NCBI RefSeq assembly: GCF_000576555.1
Contig: NZ_CP007145.1
Coordinates: 3,680,501-3,744,500 of the forward strand
Origin: Hymenobacter swuensis DY53
GTDB lineage: Bacteria; Bacteroidota; Bacteroidia; Cytophagales; Hymenobacteraceae
Reading direction: 5' to 3'
DNA length: 64,000 bases
Below the pieces are notes generated by a model, which was not told where the DNA came from, made no database searches, and was given only the letters and a program-made list of their open reading frames with translations. The translations under genes were made by a program, and so were the position numbers. Of the stretch, positions 16,099 to 25,431 are shown one piece after another (the stretch's first letter is position 1; each line of letters starts with the position of its first letter).

Positions 16099-16421
16099 AA
16101 GCATAAATTGGACGCCTTTACAACTCCCGGGCGCAATTTAATTTGAGCCGACAACTCGTAGGCCCTGCTTTACCGTCCGTTGCGGCAGGCCTACTGCCAC
16201 TGTCATTACGGGACAGGTTGCTTACCGAGAAAGTATGCCAGCCTGTTGTGTTGCGGGTTTCCTTAACGCTGCACACGCCTTCATCACGCCCCATTTTGAA
16301 ACCAGTGTTTCCCAACAAAAACATACTATACATCAAACTAGTACTGTTTTATAGCTCGTAAATCACCTCAGCACTACCTAGGTGCAAGGCCATTTTCCTT
16401 TCACTTCTTTAGCCTCACGAT
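16099..16421. other. Divergent intergenic region without a supported gene
   Basis: About 320 bp between the membrane gene starting at 16071 (minus) and the one at 16422 (plus). Overlapping short reading frames on both strands (near 16118-16361) lack start context and family features. AT-rich towards the right end, where a promoter for the 16422 gene may lie, but no exact TAnnTTTG box was found. Confidence 0.5.
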
Positions 16422-16844
16422 ATGCTTCATTACTACGCCGCCACCAGCCAATCTACTATTACCCGTACGCTTATTCTGTGGCTGCTCAGCAATGTGGGCG
16501 GTACGCTGTGGCTGGCCTTCGATTTCGCCTCCGACCGCCTGGAGGACTATTCCATTGCCCTGATGTCGGGGTTGGTAGCGGCGCTGGTTTCGTTGGCTAT
16601 GGTGCCGTTGGTCGTGCCTTTCTTCACGCTGATGAGCGGCTTGCGGGCCAACTGGTCGCGCCGTACGCTGGCCCTGAGTGGTGTCACGCTTTTTTTCCTC
16701 CTGGCCAACCAGTTGCTGCTGTTACTGCTGCCCATCAACTCACTCTGGGGCCTGCTGCCCATGTCACTGCCGTACTGGGTAGCGGCGGTGCTAGCCGTAT
16801 TGTGGCTGTATGGGCCGGCACGGCGGGTGGTGGCAGTTGGTTAA
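16422..16844 (+). CDS. Four-helix membrane protein, function unknown
   Basis: 140 residues with four hydrophobic segments: TLILWLLSNVGGTLWLAF, LMSGLVAALVSLAMVPLVVP, LSGVTLFFLLANQLLLLLLP and YWVAAVLAVLWLYGP. The loops are short and basic (RANWSRRT), which places them in the cytoplasm. No family recognised. It is followed after 66 bp by the methyltransferase gene on the same strand, so co-transcription is possible. Confidence 0.7.
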   Translation: MLHYYAATSQSTITRTLILWLLSNVGGTLWLAFDFASDRLEDYSIALMSGLVAALVSLAMVPLVVPFFTLMSGLRANWSRRTLALSGVTLFFLLANQLLLLLLPINSLWGLLPMSLPYWVAAVLAVLWLYGPARRVVAVG

Positions 16845-16910
16845 CGTCATCTCCCGGCTATCCTCTCAGATCAGGCAGCTTATACGCCTGCTGTTGCGTA
16901 AGAGGCTGGT

Positions 16911-17705
16911 ATGAAGCTTCGCCTCCAGCTGTTTGAGTTTGAAGACCTGCCATGGTTTCCGGGCATGATTCGGGCGGGCATGATGGATTATCTGCGGTTC
17001 ATGATTTCAACGCTGGGCACGTACCAGCCCATTGTGCCGCTGCTGCGTGCGGCCCTGCTCCAAACCGGCCAGACTCAACTGCTGGAGCTGTGCGCGGGCG
17101 CAGGTGGGGGCACGGCCGGCATCCTGCACCGCCTGCATACCACCGGCCTGCCCGCAGCGCAGGTCTGCCTCACCGATCTGTATCCGCAGCCGTCCGCCTG
17201 GCGGCTTTTGCAGCAAACCACTTCGGGGCTGACGTTCGCAGAAGCCCCGGTAGATGCTACGGCCGTGCCGACTAACATGCCAGGCCTGCGCACCGTCTTC
17301 TCGGCGTTTCACCACTTCCCGCCCGCTGCGGCCGAGGCATTACTGGCCGATGCGGTGCGCCAGAAAACCGGCATTGGCGTATTTGAGGGCGCAGGGAAAC
17401 ACTGGTTGGAGCTGCTGCTGGCCTGCACCGTGCTGCCGGTGGTACAACTGCTCATTACACCCTTTATCCGGCCGTTCAGCCTCAGCCGGCTGGTTTTCAC
17501 CTACCTCATCCCCCTGATTCCGGTATTCACTATCTGGGATGGGTGCGTGAGTATCCTGCGCATGTACCCGCCGCCGCAGCTGCTGGCTCTAGCCCACTGT
17601 GCCGATCCGGAGGGTACTTTTCACTGGCAGGCGGGAGTAGTGCGGCATTGGTGGGGGCCGCAGGTCACGTATCTGATAGGAACTCCGGCGGAAACCGGGG
17701 CGTAA
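16911..17705 (+). CDS. Membrane-associated SAM-dependent methyltransferase-like protein
   Basis: 264 residues. The glycine-rich SAM loop is LLELCAGAGGGTAGIL (57-72), with an acidic residue in CLTDLYPQPSA about 28 residues later, and a further FSAFHHFPPAAAEALL segment where class I methyltransferases have motif IV. The C-terminal third is strongly hydrophobic (WLELLLACTVLPVVQLLITP, LVFTYLIPLIPVF), so the enzyme is probably membrane-bound and acts on a lipid. A UbiA prenyltransferase gene follows 65 bp downstream. In Bacteroidota such methyltransferase/UbiA pairs are often found beside a type III polyketide synthase and an FAD oxidoreductase; neither is in this window. Substrate unknown. Confidence 0.78.
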   Translation: MKLRLQLFEFEDLPWFPGMIRAGMMDYLRFMISTLGTYQPIVPLLRAALLQTGQTQLLELCAGAGGGTAGILHRLHTTGLPAAQVCLTDLYPQPSAWRLLQQTTSGLTFAEAPVDATAVPTNMPGLRTVFSAFHHFPPAAAEALLADAVRQKTGIGVFEGAGKHWLELLLACTVLPVVQLLITPFIRPFSLSRLVFTYLIPLIPVFTIWDGCVSILRMYPPPQLLALAHCADPEGTFHWQAGVVRHWWGPQVTYLIGTPAETGA

Positions 17706-17770
17706 GCTTTAGCTTGCGACACGCACCGGTTTCCGGTGGGTCGTCGTCCTTTTTCTGCCCTGCTTCCCTC

Positions 17771-18643
17771 ATGCCGCTCACCGCCTACCGTCGGGCCCTG
17801 CCCCTGCTGCGCATTCCGTTTTCCGTGTATCTCATGCCGGTGTTCTGGTTTGGGCTGAGCGCGCTCCGGGAGCCATTCAGCCCGTGGCGGGCAGCCGGCG
17901 TGTTTGTGGTGCTGCATCTGCTGGCATACCCGGCGTCCAATGGCTACAACAGTTACTACGACCGGGACGAGGGCAGTATTGGTGGGCTGCGCCGGCCGCC
18001 GAAAGTATCCCGCGAACTGCTGCATCTGGTATGGCTGTTCGATGTGCTGGCCGTGGTGGGCGCGGGGCTGCTGAGCCTGTGGTTTGCGGCGCTGGTAGCC
18101 GTGTACCTGCTGGTATCCAAGGCATATAGCTACGAAGGAATTCGCCTGAAAAAGTATCCGCTGCTGAGTACAGTCGTGGTGGTGGTATTTCAGGGGGCTT
18201 ACACGTTTTTGATGACGCAGGTGGGCGTGGCAGCCGGTAGTGCCCAGTTATCAGCCCCCGATAATTTGGTGCTGGCGCTGGTGAGCAGCCTGTTTCTGTG
18301 CGGTTCCTATCCGCTTACGCAGGTGTATCAGCACGAGGAAGATGCGCGGTGCGGCGACCGGACGCTGAGCATGCGGCTGGGCATTCGGGGCACGTTTGTG
18401 TTTGCGGGCCTGGCCCTGGCGGCCGGGGCGGCTCTGCTGGCGGCCACCTACCTATACCGGCAGGAGGAGCGGCATCTGCTGCTGTTTCTGGTGGCTACCG
18501 GGCCGGTCGTGTTCCTGTTTGGGCAATGGGCACGGGCCGTGTGGCAGCAGGAAGCCGCCGCCGACTTCGACCACACGATGCGCATGAATCAGGTTTCTTC
18601 GCTGTGTATGAGCGTAGCATTTGCCCTAATGCTGCTCTGGTAG
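17771..18643 (+). CDS. UbiA-family prenyltransferase
   Basis: A 290-residue polytopic enzyme that joins a prenyl chain to an aromatic or lipid acceptor. The first Asp-rich motif is NGYNSYYDRDEGS (57-69), and the second is QVYQHEEDARCGDRTLSMRL near residues 185-205, with the DxxxGDRT form. Eight or nine hydrophobic helices are seen. The ATG at 17771 fits the family start (LPLLRIPFSVYLMP); the frame is open further upstream, but that stretch overlaps the methyltransferase gene. The usual first-motif NDxxDxxxD has Asn-Ser in place of Asn-Asp. Acceptor and prenyl donor cannot be told from sequence. Likely works with the preceding methyltransferase. Confidence 0.88.
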   Translation: MPLTAYRRALPLLRIPFSVYLMPVFWFGLSALREPFSPWRAAGVFVVLHLLAYPASNGYNSYYDRDEGSIGGLRRPPKVSRELLHLVWLFDVLAVVGAGLLSLWFAALVAVYLLVSKAYSYEGIRLKKYPLLSTVVVVVFQGAYTFLMTQVGVAAGSAQLSAPDNLVLALVSSLFLCGSYPLTQVYQHEEDARCGDRTLSMRLGIRGTFVFAGLALAAGAALLAATYLYRQEERHLLLFLVATGPVVFLFGQWARAVWQQEAAADFDHTMRMNQVSSLCMSVAFALMLLW

Positions 18644-18715
18644 CCAAGCCAACGGCCGGGGCGTCACCTGCGTATCAGGAAATTCTTACCTCTCCCACGT
18701 ACTCCCAACTGCCGT

Positions 18716-19345
18716 ATGCGTCTGTCTCTGTTGCTTTCCCTGCTGGCTTTGGCGGTGGCCTGTTCGTCACCTGAGCAAACGGCTACCTCCACCACTTCCG
18801 CACCCCTCCCCGACTCGGCAACCACCCGGCTCGAGCCGATGGATACCACCCGCCCGGCCACGGTAGACGCGCAGGCCGATACTCTACTCACCGCCCGCAG
18901 CCGTCACCTGTTCTCCTCCGCCGCTTCGCCCGATGTGTTTTCACTGGTGTTGCGCGGTTCTTCTGTGTTGAGCGGTGAGGCAACCCTGACCGTTACCAAC
19001 GCTTCGGGAGAGGTAATCTTCCGCGAAGTCCTGTCGTCCCCTGATCTGGAAGCAGCTATGGTATATGAGATGAAAGGCCCCACGGCTACCCAGGCGGAGC
19101 GCGAAGCCTACGTGCGCCAACGCATCAGAGAGTTCTTCGCCGAAAGGAACTTCCACCGCCCGGCAGTGCCCAAAGCAGCTACCTACCCGGCCGCAGCCGA
19201 AGCGCCTGCCGGCCTCGACCAAGCTGCCTGGCAAGACCTCCAGCGGCGCCCCGACGCTGTCAGCTTTCATTATCTGGTGGGTAAGGAAGACCGCCGTGCC
19301 ATTGCCTGGTCGCCACTCCGCAAGCAGGTGGTGCATCTGCCGTAA
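18716..19345 (+). CDS. Lipoprotein, function unknown
   Basis: The first residues MRLSLLLSLLALAVACSS carry a lipobox with C16. A low-complexity Thr/Ser/Ala linker follows to about residue 55. The rest (to 209) has a small beta-rich region (VLRGSSVLSGEATLTVTNAS, GEVIFREVLSS), then helical sequence with YVRQRIREFFAERNF, and ends with YLVGKEDRRAIAWSPLRKQV. No family recognised. Its start lies 73 bp after the UbiA stop and it ends before a bidirectional terminator. Confidence 0.75.
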   Translation: MRLSLLLSLLALAVACSSPEQTATSTTSAPLPDSATTRLEPMDTTRPATVDAQADTLLTARSRHLFSSAASPDVFSLVLRGSSVLSGEATLTVTNASGEVIFREVLSSPDLEAAMVYEMKGPTATQAEREAYVRQRIREFFAERNFHRPAVPKAATYPAAAEAPAGLDQAAWQDLQRRPDAVSFHYLVGKEDRRAIAWSPLRKQVVHLP

Positions 19346-19372
19346 CCGGCGTTTGCGTCCATATATGATAAC

Positions 19373-19407
19373 AAAAAAGCCGAAGCACAGGATGCTTCGG
19401 CTTTTTT
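19373..19407. terminator. Bidirectional terminator
   Basis: AAAAAAGCCGAAGCA (19373-19387) is exactly complementary to TGCTTCGGCTTTTTT (19393-19407), with a 5-nt loop, between convergent genes ending at 19345 and 19426. Confidence 0.9.
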
Positions 19408-19425
19408 GCTGCTATTTTCTGGCAT

Positions 19426-20082
19426 TTACACTTTGTCAGGCTGAGTAAGGGCTTCTTCCAGACGAGCGGCAAAGGCATCGTAGGGCTGATAGCCCCGGGC
19501 CAGTACGTAGCCCTGCGAGCCAAGCCGCAAAATAGTAGTCGGGAACCCCTGCACGCCGATTTTACCCACGGCGGCAAACTCCAGGATGGTCCCCCGGATA
19601 ACCTCCCGGCTCGTCAGGCGGCCCCGGAAGTCGGCCGCATCAAGGCCATAGGGGGCTACCAGCGCGTCGTATGTGGCGGGGTCATTGAGGTCGGCTCCGT
19701 GCTGAAAGTGAGCTTGCTGCACCTCGTGGGCGAACTGAGCGGCTTCGTCCTGGCGCAACTGGCGGAAAGCGTGAATGGCCCGGCTGGGTGGCTCTGAATC
19801 CTGGAGGCGGCTGCCCTCCTGCCCTACCGCCTGGAAAGCGGTACCGAATTCCACGCCGGCGACGCGGGCCACCTGCGTCAGTGCGCCGGTCAAGTCGTGC
19901 CAGTTCTCCCCGATGGGCCCCACCTGCTCGCCGGTTATCATACCACCGCACAGCACCGATACGACTACCCGCCCGGCAAACTCCCGCTGCACCCGCTGGA
20001 TGATGGGGCTCATGCCGTAGCACCAACCACACAATGGGTCAGAGAGATAAAGCAGTTCGGGCAGGTCGGGTTGTTGTTCCAT
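19426..20082 (-). CDS. DsbA-family (FrnE-like) thioredoxin-fold protein
   Basis: 218 residues with the active-site C18-G-W-C21 in LLYLSDPLCGWCYGMSP and the cis-proline loop VQGFPTTIL near the C-terminus, as in the FrnE/DsbA family of disulfide oxidoreductases. No signal peptide, so it works in the cytoplasm. The frame is open to 20244, but the ATG at 20082 (MEQQPDLPELLYLSDP) fits the family start. The extra upstream part is AT-rich and contains a promoter box only 6-13 nt before this ATG, so the mRNA may be nearly leaderless. The natural substrate is not known. Confidence 0.85.
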   Translation of the reverse strand: MEQQPDLPELLYLSDPLCGWCYGMSPIIQRVQREFAGRVVVSVLCGGMITGEQVGPIGENWHDLTGALTQVARVAGVEFGTAFQAVGQEGSRLQDSEPPSRAIHAFRQLRQDEAAQFAHEVQQAHFQHGADLNDPATYDALVAPYGLDAADFRGRLTSREVIRGTILEFAAVGKIGVQGFPTTILRLGSQGYVLARGYQPYDAFAARLEEALTQPDKV

Positions 20083-20087
20083 TTTGG

Positions 20088-20112
20088 CAAAAGTAACGGA
20101 TGAGAATAATAC
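20088..20112 (-). promoter_or_regulatory. Promoter for the DsbA-family gene
   Basis: On the minus strand the -7 box TACTTTTG (20088-20095) is an exact TAnnTTTG match. A TTG lies 16 nt upstream, close to the 17-23 spacing of Bacteroidota promoters. The start codon follows 5 nt after the box. Confidence 0.5.
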
Positions 20113-20262
20113 AATGAAGCCCAATAGAGCTGTTGCCTTGCTTTTCTGAACTAAATCAAGCAGTATTTGCAAGTATTTAATTTGCAATTGTATGATACTA
20201 TCTTTTATACCTATTTTACCTGTCAAATCCTTTTGCCCGTCCACTTCACAGCCTTTGCAACA

Positions 20263-22605
20263 ATGTTAGAAACATACTCTTGGTCTTCCCTTGTCAGGAA
20301 GAGTGCTGCCATTTTTCCCGTTTTGGTGTCAGTGTCTACCTCCTTCTCGTTCGGTGAAACACTTAAGTGGATTGGAGCAACTAATGCCACCATCACTGCC
20401 AGCACAAACTGGGTAATCGTAGATCCGGTTACTTATCAGCCCACCGGAGCTGGGAACAAGGCCCCTGCCGCCGCCGATGCCCTCGTATTCGATGGCGCCC
20501 AGACGCCGACGGTGAGCGTGCAAACAGTAGCTGCTGATTTCAACATCAGCCAGCTGTTGCTTGTCAACAATGTCAACGTTTCCTTCATTGCTCCCTCCAC
20601 AGGCAATGCAGATGGCCCTATTATCCTAACAAACAACTTGGCCGGGGATGATTTTGTCGTGACAGCCGGCTCCAGCCTAACGCTTCTAACTACTGCTGCC
20701 ACCACTAACCGCTATACTACACTCCGCCTGAATGCCGGAGCTACCGCAGCCGTAGCAGGTACTATTACACTGACGGGTAACGGAAACGGCACTCCCTTAC
20801 CACAACGCCTGATTGCAGCCAGCGCCGGAGCTATTCAGGTACAGAGCGGCGGCTCCATTGTAGCCCAAAATGTTGTGGGCTATCCGTTCGGCACCACTGG
20901 TACCGTGGCTGGTGGAAGTCAGGATGTAGCCTCCACTGCTGGTTCCGTAGTATTCAATGCTGGGGCTACTTTCCAGCAGTTTTCCGGTGGAGAACCCTTC
21001 AGCAACGGGACCAATGGTATTACTGTCTTCAATAGTGGCAGCACCTACATTTATTCAGGCGGCACCTTTTCGTCGGTGGGCCGCCAGTATGGCAATCTGC
21101 AGCTGCTAAGCGGTGCAACTGTTGCGGGAACCAACAATATGGTGATTCTTAATAACCTCACCGTTACGGGAGCAGTAGCGAATCTTAACTCAGTGGGCAA
21201 CGGCACTTCAGCGGGTACCAGTATCGGGGGCAGCATTTTCATCAACAGCAACTCCACACCTACGGCTGGCAGCCTGAGTTTCACTCCGGCCACTGCCAGT
21301 AATGTTATCCTCAATGGAAGCGGGGCACAGTCAGTAGGAGGTATTGGCACGGGCACAGGGTCCGGAACTCTCGCGTTCGGAACTGCGGCGCGTCTGGTCA
21401 TCAATAATTCTTCGGCGGCGGGTGTAACGATGCTCAAGCCAGTTACGGTGCAGGGCCTCACTCTTACCAACGGCGTACTAACGACCCTGGCCACAGCTAC
21501 TGGCAGCAATGCCATTACCGTTCCGTTTGACGTAACCGCTGGCTCGGACACACGCCTAACTGGTGGCAGCAGCAACAGCTTTGTAAATGGCCCGCTCACG
21601 CGCTCTACCAGCGTTACGGCTAGCGGCCGGCCAAACATAGTGTACCCGATTGGCTCTTTCCGCGGTACCACCCCGGTATATCGGCCAGTTACTTTTTCTC
21701 CAAATCAACCGTCAGCCAACACTTATACAGCCCAACTATTTGAAGGTGGCCCCACGGCCCGCACCTTTCCAACTGAATCCCCCAATAGCATCAAGCGGGT
21801 ATCCCGCATCCGATATGCCAATCTTTCAGCCGGGGCTGGGGCTACTTTTAACAACGGCGCCGTAACGCTTAGCTTTGGCCCCGATGACCAGGTAGATAAT
21901 GGCAACACGTTGCGCATTGCCCAGAGTGTTGGCGCTACCTGGGCCGATGTGGGTGGCAACGCTAGTTTCACGTCTACTGCTCCTCCCTATTTCACTGGCA
22001 CTATTACTTCGAGCGTACCATTCAGCACATTGGGTGACTTCGTATTGGCCAGCACTCAACTCAGCCAGGCCTCCGGTAATAATCCGCTACCCGTTACGCT
22101 CACCCGCTTTGCGGCAAGCCGCCAGGAGCAAAACGTAACCGTCACCTGGGCTACCGCCGCCGAAATCCAGAACGCCTATTTTGAGGTTCAGCGCAGCACG
22201 GATGGAATTCACTTCGACGCCCTGGGTCAGGTAGCCGGCAACGGCACGACCACCACGGGAGCTGCCTATTCTTTCCTCGACCAACACCCCCTGAGCACAG
22301 TAGCATATTACCGTCTTAAGCAGGTGGATGTTGATGGGACCAGTGTCTTCTCCTCAGTTGTCACCGTTGCGGGCCGTAAGCTCAATGCCTCTTTCTATCC
22401 GAACCCCAGCAGTCAATACATCAGTCTGCCGGTTACCAGTAGCTTGGTTCAGTACCGGGTCTACTCATCTACTGGCAAGACCGTAGCCACCGGGGAGGCG
22501 CAGGGCGGTGCAACCGTAGATTTGCAGCGTGTACCCACCGGCATCTACTTCTTGGAGTTGATAACGGAGGGGCAGCGAAACGTGCAACGCTTCGTACGAC
22601 AGTAA
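20263..22605 (+). CDS. Large secreted protein with type IX secretion C-terminal domain
   Basis: A 780-residue exported protein. The ATG at 20263 gives a long n-region and hydrophobic core ending near SVSTSFSFGE. Residues 35-600 are rich in Asn, Thr, Gly and Ser with repeated short beta strands (for example GTITLTGNGN, VVFNAGATF), resembling parallel beta-helix surface proteins. Around 630-710 is a fibronectin-III-like domain (NVTVTWATAAEIQNAYFEVQ). The last 75 residues are a T9SS type A sorting domain: FYPNPSSQYISLPV and VYSSTGKTVATGEA, ending in RNVQRFVRQ. It is expected to be carried across the outer membrane by the Por system and cleaved. No enzymatic motif is visible, so an adhesin or matrix role is a guess. 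Its AT content is higher than its neighbours. Confidence 0.87.
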   Translation: MLETYSWSSLVRKSAAIFPVLVSVSTSFSFGETLKWIGATNATITASTNWVIVDPVTYQPTGAGNKAPAAADALVFDGAQTPTVSVQTVAADFNISQLLLVNNVNVSFIAPSTGNADGPIILTNNLAGDDFVVTAGSSLTLLTTAATTNRYTTLRLNAGATAAVAGTITLTGNGNGTPLPQRLIAASAGAIQVQSGGSIVAQNVVGYPFGTTGTVAGGSQDVASTAGSVVFNAGATFQQFSGGEPFSNGTNGITVFNSGSTYIYSGGTFSSVGRQYGNLQLLSGATVAGTNNMVILNNLTVTGAVANLNSVGNGTSAGTSIGGSIFINSNSTPTAGSLSFTPATASNVILNGSGAQSVGGIGTGTGSGTLAFGTAARLVINNSSAAGVTMLKPVTVQGLTLTNGVLTTLATATGSNAITVPFDVTAGSDTRLTGGSSNSFVNGPLTRSTSVTASGRPNIVYPIGSFRGTTPVYRPVTFSPNQPSANTYTAQLFEGGPTARTFPTESPNSIKRVSRIRYANLSAGAGATFNNGAVTLSFGPDDQVDNGNTLRIAQSVGATWADVGGNASFTSTAPPYFTGTITSSVPFSTLGDFVLASTQLSQASGNNPLPVTLTRFAASRQEQNVTVTWATAAEIQNAYFEVQRSTDGIHFDALGQVAGNGTTTTGAAYSFLDQHPLSTVAYYRLKQVDVDGTSVFSSVVTVAGRKLNASFYPNPSSQYISLPVTSSLVQYRVYSSTGKTVATGEAQGGATVDLQRVPTGIYFLELITEGQRNVQRFVRQ

Positions 22606-22607
22606 GC

Positions 22608-22679
22608 AAGTGGTTTTTCAGCCAAAAAAGGGGGCTACCGCATTTGCGGTAGCCCCCTTTTTTGGCTGAAAAACCACTT
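22608..22679. terminator. Bidirectional terminator with 35-bp perfect arms
   Basis: Bases 22608-22642 are exactly complementary to 22645-22679, with a TT between the arms. It fills the whole 76-bp gap between the T9SS protein gene and rho. The GGGGGCTACCGCA core has A6/T6 flanks, as in a rho-independent terminator. Confidence 0.9.
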
Positions 22680-22681
22680 AC

Positions 22682-24910
22682 CTAGCCGTTCATGGCCAGC
22701 AGGAACTCGTTGTTGTCACGGGTGCCTTTCATGCGGTCCTTAAGGAACTCCATAGCTTCGGCAGCCGTCATGTCCGACATGAACTTGCGCAGTACCCAGA
22801 TGCGGTTCAGTTCGTCCTTGCTCATGAGCAGATCTTCGCGGCGGGTACCGGAAGCCGGCACGTCGATGGCCGGGAAGATGCGCTTGTTGGCCAGCTTGCG
22901 GTCCAGCTGCAGTTCCATGTTACCGGTGCCTTTGAATTCCTCAAAGATAACCTCGTCCATTTTGGAGCCGGTTTCGATGAGGGCCGTAGCCACGATGGTC
23001 AGGGAGCCACCGTTTTCCACGTTACGGGCGGCCCCGAAGAAGCGCTTGGGTTTGTGCAGTGCGTTGGCATCTACACCACCCGAGAGAATTTTGCCCGAAG
23101 CCGGCTGCACCGTGTTGTAGGCACGGGCCAGGCGGGTAATCGAGTCGAGCAGAATCACCACGTCGTGGCCACACTCCACGAGGCGCTTGGCCTTCTCCAT
23201 GGCAATGGTGGCAATTTTTACGTGGCGGTCAGCTGTTTCATCGAAGGTAGAGCTCAGCACTTCAGCTTTCACCGAGCGGGCCATGTCCGTTACCTCTTCC
23301 GGGCGTTCATCAATGAGCAGAATCATCAGGTACACCTCCGGATGGTTCTCGCTGATGGCGTTGGCAATTTCCTGGAGCAGCACGGTTTTACCCGTTTTGG
23401 GCTGCGCCACAATCAGACCGCGCTGGCCTTTGCCAATGGGCGCAAACAGATCCATGATCCGGGTGCTGTACTGGGCCGATTTGGTGGTGAGCTTCAGACG
23501 TTCCTCAGCAAACAGCGGCGTGAGGTTGCTGAACGGAATCCGGTCCCGGGCGTCTTCCACCGAGCGACCATTGATGCCATCCACGCCTACCAGCGCAAAG
23601 TATTTCTCCCCGTCGCGCGGGGGCCGGATGGTGCATTTCACCGTGTCGCCGGCTTTCAGGCCGAATTGCTTCACCTGCTGTGGCGCCACATAAATATCGT
23701 CGGGGGAAGCGAGGTAGTTATAGAAAGGGCTGCGCAGGAAACCATAGCCGCCGTCGGGCATCATTTCCAGCGTTCCGTCCCCGGGAATGGTAATATCGAA
23801 ATCCTGACGTGCCGGCCGCTGCTCCGCCCGCTCGACACGGGTCGGCTGCTCGGCAGTACCGTTCTGGCGCTCGGTGAGGCGTTGCTCCTGGCGCTGCTGG
23901 CGTTGCAGCTCCCGGGCCGCATACCGTTCCTCGCGGCGCTGCTCCCGCTGGTCGCGGGCATCGGGGCGGCCTCCCTCGCGCAGGTTGCGGGGCTGCTCGG
24001 GGCGGCTGCCGTCGCGCAGGGCACCCTCCTGACGGCCATCAGTGCGGGGCTGATCATTGCGCAGGTCCCGGGGCTGCTCAGAGCGGCTGCTACTGTCGGG
24101 CCGGATTTCGGCGCGGGCAGCGTCCGTACGCGCTTCCCGGGGAATGTACTCCCGGCCGTCGCGGAAAATACGCGGCTGCTCGGGGCGGCCTTCACGCAGG
24201 GGGGCAGGCGCAGTGGGGTCGATGGGACGGGGGTCACGCATCGGAGCTACGGGAGTTTCCACGACCGTTTCAGCAGCCGGAGCAGCTTCCTCTTCTGTTG
24301 CTGTGGCCTCAGCACCTGCTACAATAGGCCGACCGGCCCGGTCAGTGCGCGTACGGCGCTCCGGCCGCTGATACAGCTTCACGGGACGCTCGATGCTGGC
24401 TGTATCCTCAGCCGGAGCTGCTTCGGCGGGAGCCGTACCAGTTGGTTCAGCCACCACAACTTCGGCGGCAACCGGAGTTGGTTCAGTGGCCACCACCGGA
24501 GCGTCCGGGGCAACGGGCCCAGCAATGGCTACGGGGGCAGCTTCGGTTTCACTGGTGGTTACTTCGGCGGGGGCGGCGGCGGCTTTGCCGCGAGCCGGGC
24601 GAGCCGCCGCCGGGCGGGCAGCGCGCGTACCGGTGGTTTTGGCAGCAGGAGCCGCTTTGACAGCAGGCGTTTTAGCAGCAGCGGCTTCCACCGGTTCCGT
24701 ATAGGGCGCGGCGGACACAGCGGGCGCGGCAACTTCGCCGGATTTCACTTTTTGGGGAAGCTTATCAGTGGGCGTAATAGCCTGCTGGTCGAGAATCTTA
24801 TAGATAAGATCCTGTTTGCTGAGTTTTTTGAAATTACCAACCTTTAGGGTCTCAGCAACTTCTTTTAGTTCGGACAGCAAACGGTCCTTTAACTCGTCAA
24901 TAGTGTACAT
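22682..24910 (-). CDS. rho: Transcription termination factor Rho with long low-complexity insert
   Basis: Rho is the hexameric RNA helicase that ends transcription. Of 742 residues, 1-45 are the Rho N-terminal helical domain ([20 protein letters not shown]). About 50-360 is an insert first rich in Ala, Pro, Thr and Val, then in Arg, Gln, Glu and Asp (for example [20 protein letters not shown]). The RNA-binding cold-shock domain follows ([19 protein letters not shown]), then the ATPase core with Walker [34 protein letters not shown] and [10 protein letters not shown]. Core motifs are intact. Long N-terminal inserts are known in Bacteroidota Rho. The gene ends 3 bp from the 35-bp terminator stem. 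Confidence 0.95.
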   Translation of the reverse strand: MYTIDELKDRLLSELKEVAETLKVGNFKKLSKQDLIYKILDQQAITPTDKLPQKVKSGEVAAPAVSAAPYTEPVEAAAAKTPAVKAAPAAKTTGTRAARPAAARPARGKAAAAPAEVTTSETEAAPVAIAGPVAPDAPVVATEPTPVAAEVVVAEPTGTAPAEAAPAEDTASIERPVKLYQRPERRTRTDRAGRPIVAGAEATATEEEAAPAAETVVETPVAPMRDPRPIDPTAPAPLREGRPEQPRIFRDGREYIPREARTDAARAEIRPDSSSRSEQPRDLRNDQPRTDGRQEGALRDGSRPEQPRNLREGGRPDARDQREQRREERYAARELQRQQRQEQRLTERQNGTAEQPTRVERAEQRPARQDFDITIPGDGTLEMMPDGGYGFLRSPFYNYLASPDDIYVAPQQVKQFGLKAGDTVKCTIRPPRDGEKYFALVGVDGINGRSVEDARDRIPFSNLTPLFAEERLKLTTKSAQYSTRIMDLFAPIGKGQRGLIVAQPKTGKTVLLQEIANAISENHPEVYLMILLIDERPEEVTDMARSVKAEVLSSTFDETADRHVKIATIAMEKAKRLVECGHDVVILLDSITRLARAYNTVQPASGKILSGGVDANALHKPKRFFGAARNVENGGSLTIVATALIETGSKMDEVIFEEFKGTGNMELQLDRKLANKRIFPAIDVPASGTRREDLLMSKDELNRIWVLRKFMSDMTAAEAMEFLKDRMKGTRDNNEFLLAMNG

Positions 24911-25431
24911 AGGTAGCGGTGAAGCAAAAAAGGGGCGGGGCGGCGAAAAGCCTAAAATGGGGCAGCACAGGCCAGTCTGGGCACAAAAGACAGCCGCAAC
25001 GCGGCGCCCAACGCAGAAAGAAGCGAGAAGTAAAAACCGTGGGTGGAGCCAACTGGCGCGAAAAGCGGAGTGCAGGCCAGGCGCGGTAAAAATGCCATCG
25101 GGCCCGCCAACCAGGGTCGGCTTGTATGTGCAATGTTAGCGGAATGCGGGGGAACTGCCAAATCGGATGGTGGATTTTGCAGTTTGGGTAGCGTACGCAG
25201 GTTTTGCCCCAAAGGATACAGCCGCCCAACTACTTAAATGGTGGCCCGGATCGGTAACGACGCAGGCCGGCAGAACAGTTCCCAGCGGCCCGGGGTGGGA
25301 GCCACAGGCCATATTCTGGCCTGTTCAACAGCACGGCAAGGACTTCACCGGCCGGGGTGGCCGATGGAATTCTGCTTCATCGGCCGCAAACTTCTACTTT
25401 TGTTTAATTCCAATCCGCGTTTTCTGCCGTT
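24911..25431. other. rho-serS divergent intergenic region
   Basis: 521 bp without a supported gene. Overlapping short open frames on both strands show no start context, no family feature and Trp/Cys/Pro-rich translations typical of non-coding sequence. It must hold the promoters of rho and serS; only the serS -7 box at 25395-25402 was found. No RNA gene was recognised. Confidence 0.55.
25395..25402 (+). promoter_or_regulatory. -7 box (TACTTTTG) for serS
   Basis: Exact TAnnTTTG match 29 bp before the serS ATG. No clear -33 TTG at the expected distance. Confidence 0.5.

Noticed and set aside
16118..16361. Two overlapping 72-codon frames on opposite strands
   Set aside because: Neither shows a family feature, signal or plausible start context; treated as intergenic.
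23054..24847. 597-codon open frame antisense to rho
   Set aside because: It is opposite the low-complexity Ala/Pro/Arg part of rho. A high-GC coding frame often leaves its complement open. The translation shows no family features and rho is certain.
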